Numbered from the stretch's first letter, positions 18,539 through 28,550 are shown. The stretch: 64,000 nucleotides of DNA from Rhabdobacter roseus (GCF_014202275.1 NZ_JACHGF010000003.1:186001-250000); one strand, 5' to 3'. Program-made: numbers and translations. The notes: generated by a model from the letters alone, not told the origin.

Positions 18539-20683
18539 TCAATTGACAAACAACTCGTCCACGAACACCCAGGCCCGCTCGCCCCGGCGCGAATGCCAGG
18601 GGGGTAGTTTGCCCACGGGCTTGGCTACGACTTTAATATACTGAACCGTGGTGGGGTCAAACTTGCACTCAAAAGCCAGCCCCCGCACGCTCCGGGTTTC
18701 GAGCGTGGGCATGGTAGGCTGCAAAGTACCCAGTACCTTCAGTTGCTTTTCGTTAGGGCCACCCCACACCTCAATTTGCTCGGGCGGAAAAATGGAATTG
18801 CTGACCTGCCGCAGGGTACTTAGGGTAATGCTGCTGACCGCCGTGGGTTTTTCAAAATGCAGCCCCAGCACCATGGGTTCGTTGAGGTAGCCCAGCCATT
18901 GACCACTTTTATAGGAAGCTTCGCTCTTGACGCTGTCCATCAGGGTGGCGCTTCCCTGCGCCGGGTACTGCGGGTCGGGTTTGGTGATCAGCTGCAGACG
19001 CTGCGGCCTGAGCGCCGACTGAAAAAAGAAGTACTCGGCCTGGTCGCTGCCGTACCAACCCTCCTTAAATACCCGCGCTTTTAGCTGGGTATTTTTGGCA
19101 ATGGTAATGCCCGGCTTGTACACCGGCGACGACACGCTGTCGGGCTCGGAGCCGTCGGTGGTGTAGCGAATCACCGTGCCCCGGATGGCGTGCTTCAGGC
19201 GCAGCGGCACCGGACCGCTGATGATCTGCTCCTCGTTTTCGATGACCGGCGGCGTGAGCTTCAGCCGCACCGTGTCGCTCCTAAAGCCGCTCTCCCAGTG
19301 AAGGCTCGTCAGCTGTTTTTTGAGTTGGTCAAATTCCGTCGGCGGTATGTCGGTATCGGCGGCGTAGACCGTCCGTAGCGCCGGAAAGGTACTTAGCGGC
19401 CGCAGCTGCGCCGCCGTGACTTTGGTGCCCGTGAGCGAGAGCGTTTTGAGCCGGGGTACTTTTTTCAATTCCGTGAGGGTACTTCCCGTGATGGGCGTAA
19501 AGTTCAGGATCAGCCGCTCCAGGTTGGGAAACTGCGCCAGGCTTTTGACGTCTTCGTCTTTCAGCGGCATGGTACTTAGGTCCATCGCCACCACCTGCTC
19601 CCGAATGGGCTTCAGAGCCGTGATGTCCTGGGCCGAAAAACCCGCCGGATTGTAAAAATTGACCACCAACGCGGGCGAACCCGCAAAGAGGGGCGTAATG
19701 ACACGGTAGTTGGAGGTGAGCTCCCGGAGGGTACTTTCGTCGGCTACCGGAAAGTCGTAGGACGTGCCGGAGGTACCTTGCAGCCGGGCGGCGGCGTAGG
19801 CATAGAGCGGGTCGGTAGTGGGTAGTTCATGCACTTTCATGGTAAAACTCGCCCCCCGCCGAATCCAACTTTCCAGCATCAGCACTTCCGCCTCGGTGAG
19901 CTGCACTTTGCCCTTGGGCGGCATGTGTTTCTTATCGTCCAGCGGCAAATGGACCCGCCGGAGCAGCAACCCCAGATCGGCCTGGGTGGTATCCCAAAGT
20001 ACCCCGTTTTTGCCGCCTTGGGTCAGGAGCTCCGCCGTTTCCATCACGAGCTCGCCCTTGGCTTTTTGGGTACTGTGGCACGAAATGCATTTTTCTTCCA
20101 GCACGGGCTGCACCAGGTGCGTAAAAACGACGGCATCGGCCAGCGCCACCGACGGCTCTGAGCCAGACCGAAGCGGCGCAAGCACAAAATCGGCTCCGTG
20201 GGTAATGTTGCCCCCGAGGTGCCCCGTATACAGCAGTAGCCCCACCAGCCCAGCGGAAGCCAGCCGGGCCGGTACCCGCTGCGAGCGAAAGTGATTTCGA
20301 AAATGGTAGGCCGTCAGGCTCAGGAAAGAAGTACCGGCCCCGGTCCATTTGTGCCAAAATAACGCGCTGGCTTCGTAGCCTTCTTCCTGCGCCAATAGCA
20401 AGCCCACCAGGGCCGTAAGGGCAGCGGTGAAAGCGCCCAGGAGCAGGAGCTGGTCGGCCAGTTGCCGGTAAAAAGGCTCCTGGTCCTGGCGGGGGCCCAC
20501 GAGTATCCACCCGGCGTACAGTACCAGCACCACGATCGGGAAATGAAGCAGCAGCGGGTGCATACGCCCGGCCACCTGCAACCAGGCCGGAATGACCAAC
20601 CGGCTCTCCATCACGAGCAGAAACAGCAGTAGGCCGTTCAGGAAAAAGGTACTGTTATAAACGAAACTTCGAAAACGAGGCAT
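18539..20683 (-). CDS. Membrane DUF2231 / cytochrome c / leucine-rich-repeat / CHB_HEX-like chimera
   Basis: This 714-aa multidomain protein has an N-terminal membrane section of several helices (about 10-165) resembling DUF2231 (RMHPLLLHFPIVVLVLYAGW). A planctomycete-type cytochrome c domain follows, with haem motif CISCH (199-203) and likely axial Met in KHMPPKG. Next come three or four leucine-rich repeats (about 350-450: LAQFPNLERLILNFTPITG and so on) and a chitobiase C-terminal-like segment (YTTDGSEPDSVSSPVYKPG, about 490-545). The C-terminal region may be a discoidin-like sandwich. It lies 27 bp downstream of the DUF1501 gene. It probably anchors electron transfer of the module at the inner membrane with the haem in the periplasm; partners and substrate are unknown. 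Confidence 0.8.
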   Translation of the reverse strand: MPRFRSFVYNSTFFLNGLLLFLLVMESRLVIPAWLQVAGRMHPLLLHFPIVVLVLYAGWILVGPRQDQEPFYRQLADQLLLLGAFTAALTALVGLLLAQEEGYEASALFWHKWTGAGTSFLSLTAYHFRNHFRSQRVPARLASAGLVGLLLYTGHLGGNITHGADFVLAPLRSGSEPSVALADAVVFTHLVQPVLEEKCISCHSTQKAKGELVMETAELLTQGGKNGVLWDTTQADLGLLLRRVHLPLDDKKHMPPKGKVQLTEAEVLMLESWIRRGASFTMKVHELPTTDPLYAYAAARLQGTSGTSYDFPVADESTLRELTSNYRVITPLFAGSPALVVNFYNPAGFSAQDITALKPIREQVVAMDLSTMPLKDEDVKSLAQFPNLERLILNFTPITGSTLTELKKVPRLKTLSLTGTKVTAAQLRPLSTFPALRTVYAADTDIPPTEFDQLKKQLTSLHWESGFRSDTVRLKLTPPVIENEEQIISGPVPLRLKHAIRGTVIRYTTDGSEPDSVSSPVYKPGITIAKNTQLKARVFKEGWYGSDQAEYFFFQSALRPQRLQLITKPDPQYPAQGSATLMDSVKSEASYKSGQWLGYLNEPMVLGLHFEKPTAVSSITLSTLRQVSNSIFPPEQIEVWGGPNEKQLKVLGTLQPTMPTLETRSVRGLAFECKFDPTTVQYIKVVAKPVGKLPPWHSRRGERAWVFVDELFVN

Positions 20684-20710
20684 GAGGGTTTTTACGTAAC
20701 TACGCTAAAA

Positions 20711-22171
20711 TCAGGCAATGATATCGTGAACTACCTTTCCGGCTACGTCGGTGAGGCGGTAGCGACGGCCCTGGTGCTTGAAGGTCAGGCGCTCGTGATC
20801 CAGGCCCAGCAAGTGCAGGATCGTGGCGTGAAAGTCGTTGACGTGGACCGGATTCCGCGTGATGTTGTAGCCAAAGTCGTCGGTTTCGCCGTAAACGGTT
20901 CCGGGTTTGACGCCTCCGCCCGCCATCCAGACCGTAAAGCAGCGCGGGTGGTGATCACGGCCGTAGTTTTCGCGGGTGAGGGCACCCTGGCAGTAGTTGG
21001 TTCGGCCAAACTCCCCGCCCCAGATCACCAGCGTTTCGTCGAGCAGGCCGCGCTGCTTCAAGTCGGTGATAAGCGCCGCCGAAGCCTGGTCTACGTCCTG
21101 GCACTGGCCGCGGATTTCGGCGGGTAGGTTGCCGTGGCCGTCCCAGCCCTGGTGGTAGAGCTGCACGAAGCGAACGCCTTTTTCGGACAGCTTGCGCGCC
21201 AGCAGGCAGTTGGCGGCGAAAGTACCCGGATTGAGGCAGTCGGCCCCGTACATCTTCACGGTACTTTCGGGCTCGCGGCTGGTGTCCGTTACTTCGGGCA
21301 CGGCGGTTTGCATCCGGTAGGCCATTTCGTACTGCTGGATTTTGGCCGTAATCTCCGGGTCGCCGAATTCCTCGTAGGTACTTTGGTTGAGCTCGGCCAG
21401 CTTGTCCAGCATCTTGCGCCGCTCGGTCCGGTCGAGACCGTCGGGGTCATTGAGGTACAGCACCGGGTTTTCGCCGCTGCTAAACTGCACGCCCTGGTGT
21501 ACCGAGTCCAGAAACCCGTTGGTCCAGAGCTTGGAATACACTCCCTGGCCGTTGCCCTTGCCGCGCGACAGCAGCACGCAGTAGGCTGGTAGGTTTTTGT
21601 TTTCGCTGCCCAAGCCGTAGCTCAGCCAGGCACCCATGCTGGGGCGGTTGCCCACCTGCGCGCCGGTTTGGAAAAAAGTCAGGGCCGGGTCGTGGTTGAT
21701 GGCCTCGGTATGCAACGATTTGACCACGCAGAGGTCATCGACCACCCGGGCCGTGTGCGGCAAAAGCTCACTAAACCAGGCACCCGACTGGCCGTACTGT
21801 TTGAAATTAAAGATAGAACCCGCCAGCGGAAAACGGGCCTGGTTGGAGGTCATACCCGTAAGCCGCTGCCCGTCCCGAATGGAAGCAGGCAGGTCTTCGC
21901 CGTGCATTTTATTCAGCATGGGCTTGTAATCAAAGAGGTCCAGCTGCGAAGGCGCGCCGTTCTGAAACAAGTAGATAACCCGCTTGGCCCGGGGGGCAAA
22001 ATGCGCCACGCCGCGCATGAATTCGGCTTCATCGTCCTCGCTGCCCATTCCTTTAAAAAGATCAGGTACCAGCAAAGAACCCAGCGCCACACTGCCCAAA
22101 CCCAGACTGAGCTTGGATAAAAACCGGCGGCGGTTTTGATTCAGACCATAATCAAAAATCGGCTTTTCCAT
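20711..22171 (-). CDS. DUF1501 protein (sulfatase-like fold), Tat-like signal
   Basis: This 486-aa protein belongs to the DUF1501 family, which is usually encoded next to PSD1/DUF1553 cytochrome proteins. The N-terminus [20 protein letters not shown] is a twin-arginine signal. Family features are [37 protein letters not shown] and [16 protein letters not shown], then [19 protein letters not shown]. These are metal-ligand-like positions reminiscent of alkaline phosphatase or sulfatase folds. It starts 5 bp after the stop of the 22177 gene, so the two are translationally close. The biochemical activity of the family is not known to me. Confidence 0.88.
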   Translation of the reverse strand: MEKPIFDYGLNQNRRRFLSKLSLGLGSVALGSLLVPDLFKGMGSEDDEAEFMRGVAHFAPRAKRVIYLFQNGAPSQLDLFDYKPMLNKMHGEDLPASIRDGQRLTGMTSNQARFPLAGSIFNFKQYGQSGAWFSELLPHTARVVDDLCVVKSLHTEAINHDPALTFFQTGAQVGNRPSMGAWLSYGLGSENKNLPAYCVLLSRGKGNGQGVYSKLWTNGFLDSVHQGVQFSSGENPVLYLNDPDGLDRTERRKMLDKLAELNQSTYEEFGDPEITAKIQQYEMAYRMQTAVPEVTDTSREPESTVKMYGADCLNPGTFAANCLLARKLSEKGVRFVQLYHQGWDGHGNLPAEIRGQCQDVDQASAALITDLKQRGLLDETLVIWGGEFGRTNYCQGALTRENYGRDHHPRCFTVWMAGGGVKPGTVYGETDDFGYNITRNPVHVNDFHATILHLLGLDHERLTFKHQGRRYRLTDVAGKVVHDIIA

Positions 22172-22176
22172 ATCGG

Positions 22177-24516
22177 TTACGATTTAGTGATGGTTTCTTC
22201 CATGTTGTAAAGGGTAGTCACGACCTGCATCAGCGCGGCCAGCGCGTTTTGGTCAGGTACCTGGGCGGACGGGTACTCCCCCACGCTCAGGATTTGCTGC
22301 GCGTTCAGCTTCTTCTGCCGGAATAGCTCGCGTTGCTCCTTGAAATAGTCTTCCAGGATGGTGAGCTCGCGCTCGGTCGGGCTACGGCACACGATCCGGC
22401 GGAAAGCCTGCCGGATTTTGTCTTGCTCCGACAACGACGCCTCCGTCATGAGCTGCTGGGCCAGTACCCGCGAGGCCTCCAGTACGGTGGGGTCGTTCAT
22501 CATGACCAAGGCCTGTAGGGGCGTGTTGGTGGGCAGGCGCTTCACTTCGCACTGGTCGCGGTTGCTGGCGTCGAAGATGATCATCGACGGCGGCGGCACG
22601 GTCAGCTTAATGAAGGTATACATCCCCCGGCGGTAAAGGCTTTCCTGGTGGTCTTGCTTGTAGGCTTTAAGTTCTCCCCGGCCCGACGTAGCCGACTCCC
22701 ACAAGCCCTTGGGCTGGTAGGGCTTCACGCTCGGCCCACCGATGGTAGGTACCAGCAGCCCGCTGCTCGACAGCACCAGATCCCGCACAAACTCGGCGGG
22801 CAAACGGTAGCGCGGGCCACGCGCCAGGTAGGTATTCTCCGGGTCGGCGGCCAGTTTACCCGGATCGATGCGCGCAGACTGCCGGTAGGTGGCCGACAGC
22901 ACGACCTGCTTCACGAGTCGCTTCATGTCCCAGCCGTGCTCCATGAAGTCGACGGCCAGCCAGTCGAGCAGCTCCGGGTGTGAAGGCAGATCGCCTTGCA
23001 TCCCGAAATCACCACTGGATTTGACCAGCCCTTTTCCAAAAAATTCCTGCCACAATTGATTAACAAATACCCGCGCCGTGAGCGGATTCTCGCGACTGGT
23101 AGTCCAGGTAGCCAGGCCCAGGCGGTTGCGGGGGTACTTGGTGGTATCGAAGGGCATCACGGCTGGTAGCGGGGCGGCGCTCACTTCGCGGGAGGGCGCG
23201 TCGTACACGCCGCGGTCCAGGATGTAGGTTTTGCGCAACGTATCGCGCTCCTCCATCACCGACACGAACAGGTCGCTGGTGTCTTTCTTGTTGATGAAGC
23301 GCAGCAGGGTTTTTGCCTCCTCATCCGAGATTTTCAAAACGGGCGTTTTGGCGGGTTTGGAAGTACCTACGTCGCCCTCGTAGCCTTTCTCAGTGGTGTT
23401 GTTGAAGAAAGCATACAGCCGGTAGTAATCTTCCTGCGACACGGGGTCGTACTTGTGGTCGTGGCACTGCGCACATTCTACCGTCAGGCCCAGAATACCC
23501 TTGCTGTAGGTTTTGGTTTTGTCCAGGGTGTACTCAACGCGGTACTCCTCCGGAATCACGCCCCCCTCCTCGGTGTACTTGTGGTTACGGAAAAAACCCG
23601 TAGCTAACATTTTTTCCGTTCGCGACGAGCCGTCACCCTCCGGCAGCAGGTCACCGGCCATTTGCCAGGTCAGGAACTGGTCGTAGGGTAGGTTGCGGTT
23701 GAAGGCATGAATGACCCAGTCGCGCCAGGGCCACTGCGTCCGGATGTTATCGTCCTGGTAGCCGTAGGAGTCGGCGTAGCGGGCTACGTCCAGCCAATGA
23801 ACGGCCATTTTCTCGCCGTAGGCCGGACTTTTCAGGAGTTCGTCCACCACTTTTTCGTAGGCTTTTTCGCTTTGATCGGCCAGGAAGCGATCCATCAGGT
23901 CCAGGCTGGGCGGCAGCCCCGTCAGATCCAGGGCCACGCGTTTGAGCAAATGCTCCCGGCTGGCTTCTTCGTTCGGCTCCAGGCCCTGCTCGTCGAGCTT
24001 GGCCCCAATGAAGTAATCGATTTCGTTCTTCGCCCAGGCGGGATTAGATAGCTCGGGGAGTGGGGCTTTTTTAGGTACTTCAAAAGCCCAGTGTTTTTCG
24101 TACTTGGCTCCCTGCTCGATCCACTTTTTTACCACCGCGACCTCCTGCTCGTTGAGCAGCCCCAGGTGCGACTCCGGCGTGGGCATTTGGTAGGCGGGGT
24201 CGGTGGAGGTAATGCGCTTGTAGACTTCCGACGCTTCGGGCTTGCCTGGTACCAGTGCAAAGGCCCCCTTGGTTTCTTTCAGCGGCGCGTAGGCGGCGGT
24301 GGCTTCGTCCAGGCGCAGGCCCGCTTCGCGCTTGTTGGCATCGGGCCCGTGGCAGGCAAAGCACTTGTCCGACAGTATGGGACGCACGTGAAAATTGTAG
24401 CTGACCGTCTCGGGTACTTTCGTTTTTTGAAGTGCCCCTTTCTTCTGAAAGCAGGACGCCGCAATCACGATCGCCAATCCCAAAAAAGTACCCCATCCCG
24501 TTAATTTCCTTTTCAT
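22177..24516 (-). CDS. PSD1/DUF1549-DUF1553 planctomycete-type cytochrome c lipoprotein
   Basis: This 779-aa secreted lipoprotein has a lipobox near IVIAASC (Cys22). A cytochrome domain follows with haem motif CFACH (52-56) and YQMPTPES supplying a possible Met ligand. The DUF1549 region includes a second haem-type motif in [14 protein letters not shown] (about 345-358). The DUF1553 region contains [40 protein letters not shown] and [13 protein letters not shown]. The family is common in Planctomycetes and Verrucomicrobia near sulfatase and glycosidase genes, but its reaction is undetermined. It is the first gene of the three-gene redox module, 67 bp downstream of the second heparinase-like gene. 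Confidence 0.9.
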   Translation of the reverse strand: MKRKLTGWGTFLGLAIVIAASCFQKKGALQKTKVPETVSYNFHVRPILSDKCFACHGPDANKREAGLRLDEATAAYAPLKETKGAFALVPGKPEASEVYKRITSTDPAYQMPTPESHLGLLNEQEVAVVKKWIEQGAKYEKHWAFEVPKKAPLPELSNPAWAKNEIDYFIGAKLDEQGLEPNEEASREHLLKRVALDLTGLPPSLDLMDRFLADQSEKAYEKVVDELLKSPAYGEKMAVHWLDVARYADSYGYQDDNIRTQWPWRDWVIHAFNRNLPYDQFLTWQMAGDLLPEGDGSSRTEKMLATGFFRNHKYTEEGGVIPEEYRVEYTLDKTKTYSKGILGLTVECAQCHDHKYDPVSQEDYYRLYAFFNNTTEKGYEGDVGTSKPAKTPVLKISDEEAKTLLRFINKKDTSDLFVSVMEERDTLRKTYILDRGVYDAPSREVSAAPLPAVMPFDTTKYPRNRLGLATWTTSRENPLTARVFVNQLWQEFFGKGLVKSSGDFGMQGDLPSHPELLDWLAVDFMEHGWDMKRLVKQVVLSATYRQSARIDPGKLAADPENTYLARGPRYRLPAEFVRDLVLSSSGLLVPTIGGPSVKPYQPKGLWESATSGRGELKAYKQDHQESLYRRGMYTFIKLTVPPPSMIIFDASNRDQCEVKRLPTNTPLQALVMMNDPTVLEASRVLAQQLMTEASLSEQDKIRQAFRRIVCRSPTERELTILEDYFKEQRELFRQKKLNAQQILSVGEYPSAQVPDQNALAALMQVVTTLYNMEETITKS

Positions 24517-24583
24517 ACCTCTGCGCTTTTTTAAAATACCTTGATTCGTAGCGGGTTAGTACCTCAACGTACGTTATCCCCGA

Positions 24584-26584
24584 TCATTGTTCATTTGCTT
24601 TGAACACCAGGCTGTGTTTTCCCTTCAGGTTTTTTTGTTTGGTCCGTAGCGTCAGCCGGTACACCTGCTCGCCCCAGGCTTTGCTGAGCAGCGTATCGTC
24701 AAGTACCTTGGTCTCGCTTTGTACCGAAAATACCTTGGGGTCGTAGTGCAGGAAAAGTACCTTGGTGCTGTTTTGGCTCACGAGCCTGACCACCCCCTCC
24801 TTCACTACCTGGGTAGGTTGAGCCGTAATAAAATTTAAATCAACGGGTTGCTTCCACTCCTGAAGTATATACTCTTCCTCCAAGGCAACGGACCCGCGTT
24901 TGGGATCAAAAATAAATTCCCGTTTCCAGCGGTTCACCTGCGCCTCCTCCGGATAAGTACCCGCCAGATCCATCGAGAAATGCATCCGGCCGTTCTTGCG
25001 GGTGTAGGTCGTTTCTTTGGCGGCAAATTTGCGGCCGTTCTTTTGCGGCACGCCGTTGATCAAGGGGCAGTTGTGCCAGATCGACTGAAAATTCCAAATG
25101 TTCCAGCGTTCGTCGGTGAAGGTTTCTCGGCGGTAAGTAGCCGGGCCCAGGTCAATCACGACGGGGTCACCGTCGAGGTAGAGCACGAAGTTGCCCACGT
25201 CGTTGTGGTTGTGGCTCTCGCCGTTGTGCCCGCCTTTGGCTCCCAGAAACAAGCCCTTAGCACTACCCTCTTGTTGCCGTAGCGCCAGTACCTGTAAATC
25301 GGGTAGCCAGCTTTCCTGCCTCAGCGGTGCCTTGGGCTCCAGCGCCCGCAGTTCACTTTCTACCTGGAGATTATTAAAAAAGGAAGTCATTTCTCGGTTC
25401 AGGTAGCCGTTGCTCAAACCGGGTGTAATGCTGCGACAATAGGCCGCAAATTGCTTGAGCTTCTCATCGTTAAACAGCCGCCCATAAGCATATACCCGCG
25501 CCGGATCGGGTACGTGGAAAGGCCCGGCGTCGGCAAAGTTGACCACGCGGTTGCTATCTACGTGCATTTTATAAATGTAGGACCCAATCCGGTGAATGAG
25601 CTCGTTCTTCGAGAAATCCAGCCGCTGATCCGAAACTGCCGTGAGCAGCTCCATGTACTGACCCAGCGCACCACCGGCCACCGCCCAGTAGGTGGGACCT
25701 TCGTCGCAGCCGCCGTCTTCGGGGTAGTCGTTAAGGAAGAAGTCGGTACTTTTAATATTCTTTTCAATGAGCGGGCGGCGCCGGGTTTCGTCGTTCAGTG
25801 CCAGTACGGTCGTCACCAACACGTTGGAGTTGATCCAGACGTTCCAGTTGTTGACCCGGCGGCCCGAGAAGCCCATCCACCAAAAATCGTCGCGCTCCAG
25901 GTAGGGTGTAAAGATGCGCCGATCAAGCTCGTGAAGTACCTTTTTGGGCAGGATGGGCGATACCTTCGTGAGCTCCTCTTGCAGCAGAAAGTACGCCCAA
26001 GCCACCGTCGCGGCGGTTTCGGCGGTTGTTAAGTCAATGATTGGCTCGGTAGGATCGGGCAGGCCGTACCCCTCTTTCTGGATGTACAGAAAAGCCGGAA
26101 ACGACCAGGTACTTTCTTCCAGCGTCAGCCACAGGCCGTTGGCGATTTCGGGCAGGTAGGTACCTTGCTGCTCCACCAGCTCGCCCAGCACCAGGTTGAT
26201 CAGCTTCCGGCGGCGCTGCCATACTTGCCCCTCGTAGTTGCTGCGGTTGCCGTTTTCGGTAAACTCCAGAAAGCTCGTCATGGGCAAGACGTTCCACTCC
26301 TTGCCCAGCGCTTCCTGCGCCTGACTCACCAGCTTCGCCCGTACTTCCGGCGACAAAGCCGCCAGCTTTTGCTTTACTGATTCCTTTTTGGTTTTTCGCC
26401 AGCCTTCTACGTCCAGCACGGGGGTCGTTTGGCTTTGCCGCTGGTACTCCTGGTAGAGGTAGTTGCGGTGGCTACGATTTGTCGCCGCTACCTGCCCGAA
26501 GGTACCTATACAGGTACCTAAAAGACAAATAATAAAAAGCGTGGCAAACGAATGGGTACTTTTATAAGGGTTAAATTGCATCAT
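24584..26584 (-). CDS. Heparinase II/III-like polysaccharide lyase (copy 2)
   Basis: This 666-aa secreted lyase-fold protein is clearly homologous along its length to the gene at 16528 (shared RDDFWWMGFSGRR, NDYPEDGGCDEGPTYW, GGHNGESHNHNDVGNF). It likely acts on a uronate-containing polymer by beta-elimination. Its signal peptide (FNPYKSTHSFATLF..CLLGTC) is unlike that of its paralogue. Instead it resembles the leader of the GH36-like gene at 28607, so the leader has been exchanged or duplicated separately from the enzyme body. Start may be ATG 26584 or the next codon, 26581. It is the first gene of the array running down to 6070. Confidence 0.88.
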   Translation of the reverse strand: MMQFNPYKSTHSFATLFIICLLGTCIGTFGQVAATNRSHRNYLYQEYQRQSQTTPVLDVEGWRKTKKESVKQKLAALSPEVRAKLVSQAQEALGKEWNVLPMTSFLEFTENGNRSNYEGQVWQRRRKLINLVLGELVEQQGTYLPEIANGLWLTLEESTWSFPAFLYIQKEGYGLPDPTEPIIDLTTAETAATVAWAYFLLQEELTKVSPILPKKVLHELDRRIFTPYLERDDFWWMGFSGRRVNNWNVWINSNVLVTTVLALNDETRRRPLIEKNIKSTDFFLNDYPEDGGCDEGPTYWAVAGGALGQYMELLTAVSDQRLDFSKNELIHRIGSYIYKMHVDSNRVVNFADAGPFHVPDPARVYAYGRLFNDEKLKQFAAYCRSITPGLSNGYLNREMTSFFNNLQVESELRALEPKAPLRQESWLPDLQVLALRQQEGSAKGLFLGAKGGHNGESHNHNDVGNFVLYLDGDPVVIDLGPATYRRETFTDERWNIWNFQSIWHNCPLINGVPQKNGRKFAAKETTYTRKNGRMHFSMDLAGTYPEEAQVNRWKREFIFDPKRGSVALEEEYILQEWKQPVDLNFITAQPTQVVKEGVVRLVSQNSTKVLFLHYDPKVFSVQSETKVLDDTLLSKAWGEQVYRLTLRTKQKNLKGKHSLVFKANEQ
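25182..25240. repeat. 59-bp stretch identical to paralogous lyase gene (copy 2)
   Basis: This is the partner of 17123-17181. It lies over the GGHNGESHNHNDVGNF codons of the second lyase. Flanking codons diverge on both sides. Confidence 0.85.
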
Positions 26585-27035
26585 TTTTTTGATAGCACTC
26601 TACCAAGGGTAACAAGCTCGGCTCAAGCGTTATGTAGTTACTTAGGGACTTGAATTATTTACGAACTGAATTGGACTAGGATTCAAAAGCCTTTCCTGGG
26701 TCCTTTTGCATTCCCGGCCATTATTTTCTGTAAAGACTCTGGCAAAAGGTCAACACCCTAGTAAAGCCTTGGAAGCCGTTTGAAGTAATGCTGTGACTCC
26801 AAGTACCTTCTTACCCATAGACAACCAGCTACTAGTAGATCAATTCACCCCTACTTTTTACTTACAACCTACCCCTCTTTTTTTGCCCACCGCTGATTTG
26901 AAGGTTTCTAAAATATCAGAAAGCGTCGCGAACGCACTTGGCTGAGGGTTCCTAATAAGGGTTAAACTTGCCGCAGTTTTATTCTTTATTTGACAAGCAT
27001 ATAACTTCTCAAAATACTTTTTAGCACGTTGCTAT
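26585..27035. other. 451-bp gene-free spacer upstream of the lyase/cytochrome array
   Basis: This is the only stretch over 300 bp without a gene. It is more A+T-rich than its surroundings and should hold the promoter of the minus-strand array starting at 26584, but no convincing TAnnTTTG box was found. The distal part (26901-26972) contains a decayed copy of a signal-peptide leader. A short palindrome CTACTAGTAG lies near 26829-26838. No tRNA, ORF of note or terminator hairpin was seen. Confidence 0.6.
26901..26972 (-). pseudogene. Decayed signal-peptide leader (relic of a lost gene)
   Basis: Read on the minus strand, this segment aligns with the first 60-70 nt of the genes at 30937 and 26584. 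It shares GTTTAACCCTTAT with the lyase leader and GTTCGCGACGCTTT, against GTTCGCGTCGCTTT, in the GH36-like leader. The reading frame has an in-frame TAG after five codons and a small indel, the ATG is lost, and no gene body follows. The best reading is a third copy of a mobile or duplicated leader whose gene has been deleted. Confidence 0.6.
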
Positions 27036-28550
27036 TCAGTCCTTTTTGTTTGATTCTGGAAACTTTCGGATGGGCCCCTGCAAGCGCGGGTAGGTTTCGA
27101 ATACCTCCGGGTCCGGCCCTACCACCCGCGCATCTTGCGTGGACCGCAGGTAGCTGAATAGCTGCCTTTGCAGCCGTCGCCGCGGCTGCTCAAAGCCCGC
27201 CTCCGCCGCCAGGTTGCGGCGGCAGTAGGGATCTTTTTCCAGATCATAAAGTTCTTCGGCTGGCCGTTGGGCCGTGGCTAGTCGCAGGTAGTCGTCGTAG
27301 GGGGCAGTGTGGCGGTGCGCCAGCAGTTGGTCCAGCGTGGGGCAGGCGTCGATGTCGGCGTAGGAGTCTACCAACTGCCCCTGCGCATCGTAGCCCTGGG
27401 GGTCGCCCGCGGGCCAGCGCTCGGGCCGAAAGTTATGGATATACAGGTACTTACCCTCCCGGACACCCCGCTGCGGATAGCCGTGGTTCTGGTAACGGGC
27501 CGACGAATGCCGCTCGCGACCAAAGTACACCGGCCGCGCCTCGGCCCGCTTTTTTCCGCGAAGCGTCGGCAGCAAGCTCCGGCCCGATAACCCCAGCCCC
27601 TGGGTGGGTACCCCCGCCACTTCCAGGAAGGTGGGCGTCAGGTCCACTAGGCTCACGGGCTGCTTTACCACTTGCCTGGCTACCCCTTGCTGCCCCCAGC
27701 GAATCGCCAGCGGGACGTGTACGCCGTACTCGAAGCAGTTGGCTTTGGCCGCCGGAAAGGCCATGCCGTTGTCGCTGGTGACGACGATGATCGTGTTGTC
27801 GAGTTCCTTTTTTTCTTCCAGAAAGGCCAGTACTTTGCCTAGCTGCTCATCCAGGTATTCTACCTCCACGGCGTAGTCGAGCAAGTCGCCCTGGACCACT
27901 GAGTCTTCCGGCAAAAAACCAGGTACCTGGGCTTGGGCCAAGTCCTTACCTACCCGCTGGTAAGCATCCCGCTCGAAGGGCCGGTGCGGCTCCTGCGTGC
28001 CCAGCCAGAAGTAAAAAGGCTGACCGGGCGCTTTCTGGGCGTAGAAGTCGGCAAAGTTGGCGGCGTAGTCGCAGGTCGAAACGCCTTCGAAGGCCTTGGC
28101 CATCGTTTTCTTTTGATAAGCTTCGCCCGCCGGGTTGCGGCTACGGCCACTCACCCGCCAGTCGCCGGGCCCCCAGCCTTTGCCGGTAAAGCCCACGCGG
28201 TAGCCCGCCGCTTCCAGCCGGTCGGGGAAAACCACGTACGCCTGCGGAAACGAGCTGGCGTGGGTACCGGCCTCGGCGATCTGCCAGGGGTAGCGGCCCG
28301 TCAACAGGCTGGCGCGGGAGGGGCTGCAGCCGGGGGAGGTAACGTAGGCGTTGGTGAACAAAGTACCCTCGCGGGCCACGCGGTCGAAGTGGGGCGTGCG
28401 CACGAAAGAGCAGCCACTGATGGAAGTATGGGCAAAGGACTGATCGTCGCTGATAACCAGCAGAATATTGGGCCGCTTGGGAGGTAACGGTGGCTCGAAC
28501 CAGAAGCCCGCACTGACCAGGATAAGGAGCAGGAATGGTAGTATTTTCAT
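27036..28550 (-). CDS. S1-family sulfatase (heparan N-sulfatase-like)
   Basis: This 504-aa secreted sulfatase has a signal peptide covering about residues 1-20. RPNILLVISDDQSFAHTSIS supplies the metal-binding aspartates. The formylglycine signature CSPSR is at Cys75 (TSPGCSPSRASLLTGRYPWQ). VVTSDNGMAFPAAKANCFEYG and the AIRWGQQG region resemble sulfamidase/N-sulfoglucosamine sulfohydrolase-type members more than arylsulfatase A, but specificity cannot be proven. It starts 57 bp after the stop of the GH36-like gene on the same strand. Confidence 0.92.
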   Translation of the reverse strand: MKILPFLLLILVSAGFWFEPPLPPKRPNILLVISDDQSFAHTSISGCSFVRTPHFDRVAREGTLFTNAYVTSPGCSPSRASLLTGRYPWQIAEAGTHASSFPQAYVVFPDRLEAAGYRVGFTGKGWGPGDWRVSGRSRNPAGEAYQKKTMAKAFEGVSTCDYAANFADFYAQKAPGQPFYFWLGTQEPHRPFERDAYQRVGKDLAQAQVPGFLPEDSVVQGDLLDYAVEVEYLDEQLGKVLAFLEEKKELDNTIIVVTSDNGMAFPAAKANCFEYGVHVPLAIRWGQQGVARQVVKQPVSLVDLTPTFLEVAGVPTQGLGLSGRSLLPTLRGKKRAEARPVYFGRERHSSARYQNHGYPQRGVREGKYLYIHNFRPERWPAGDPQGYDAQGQLVDSYADIDACPTLDQLLAHRHTAPYDDYLRLATAQRPAEELYDLEKDPYCRRNLAAEAGFEQPRRRLQRQLFSYLRSTQDARVVGPDPEVFETYPRLQGPIRKFPESNKKD

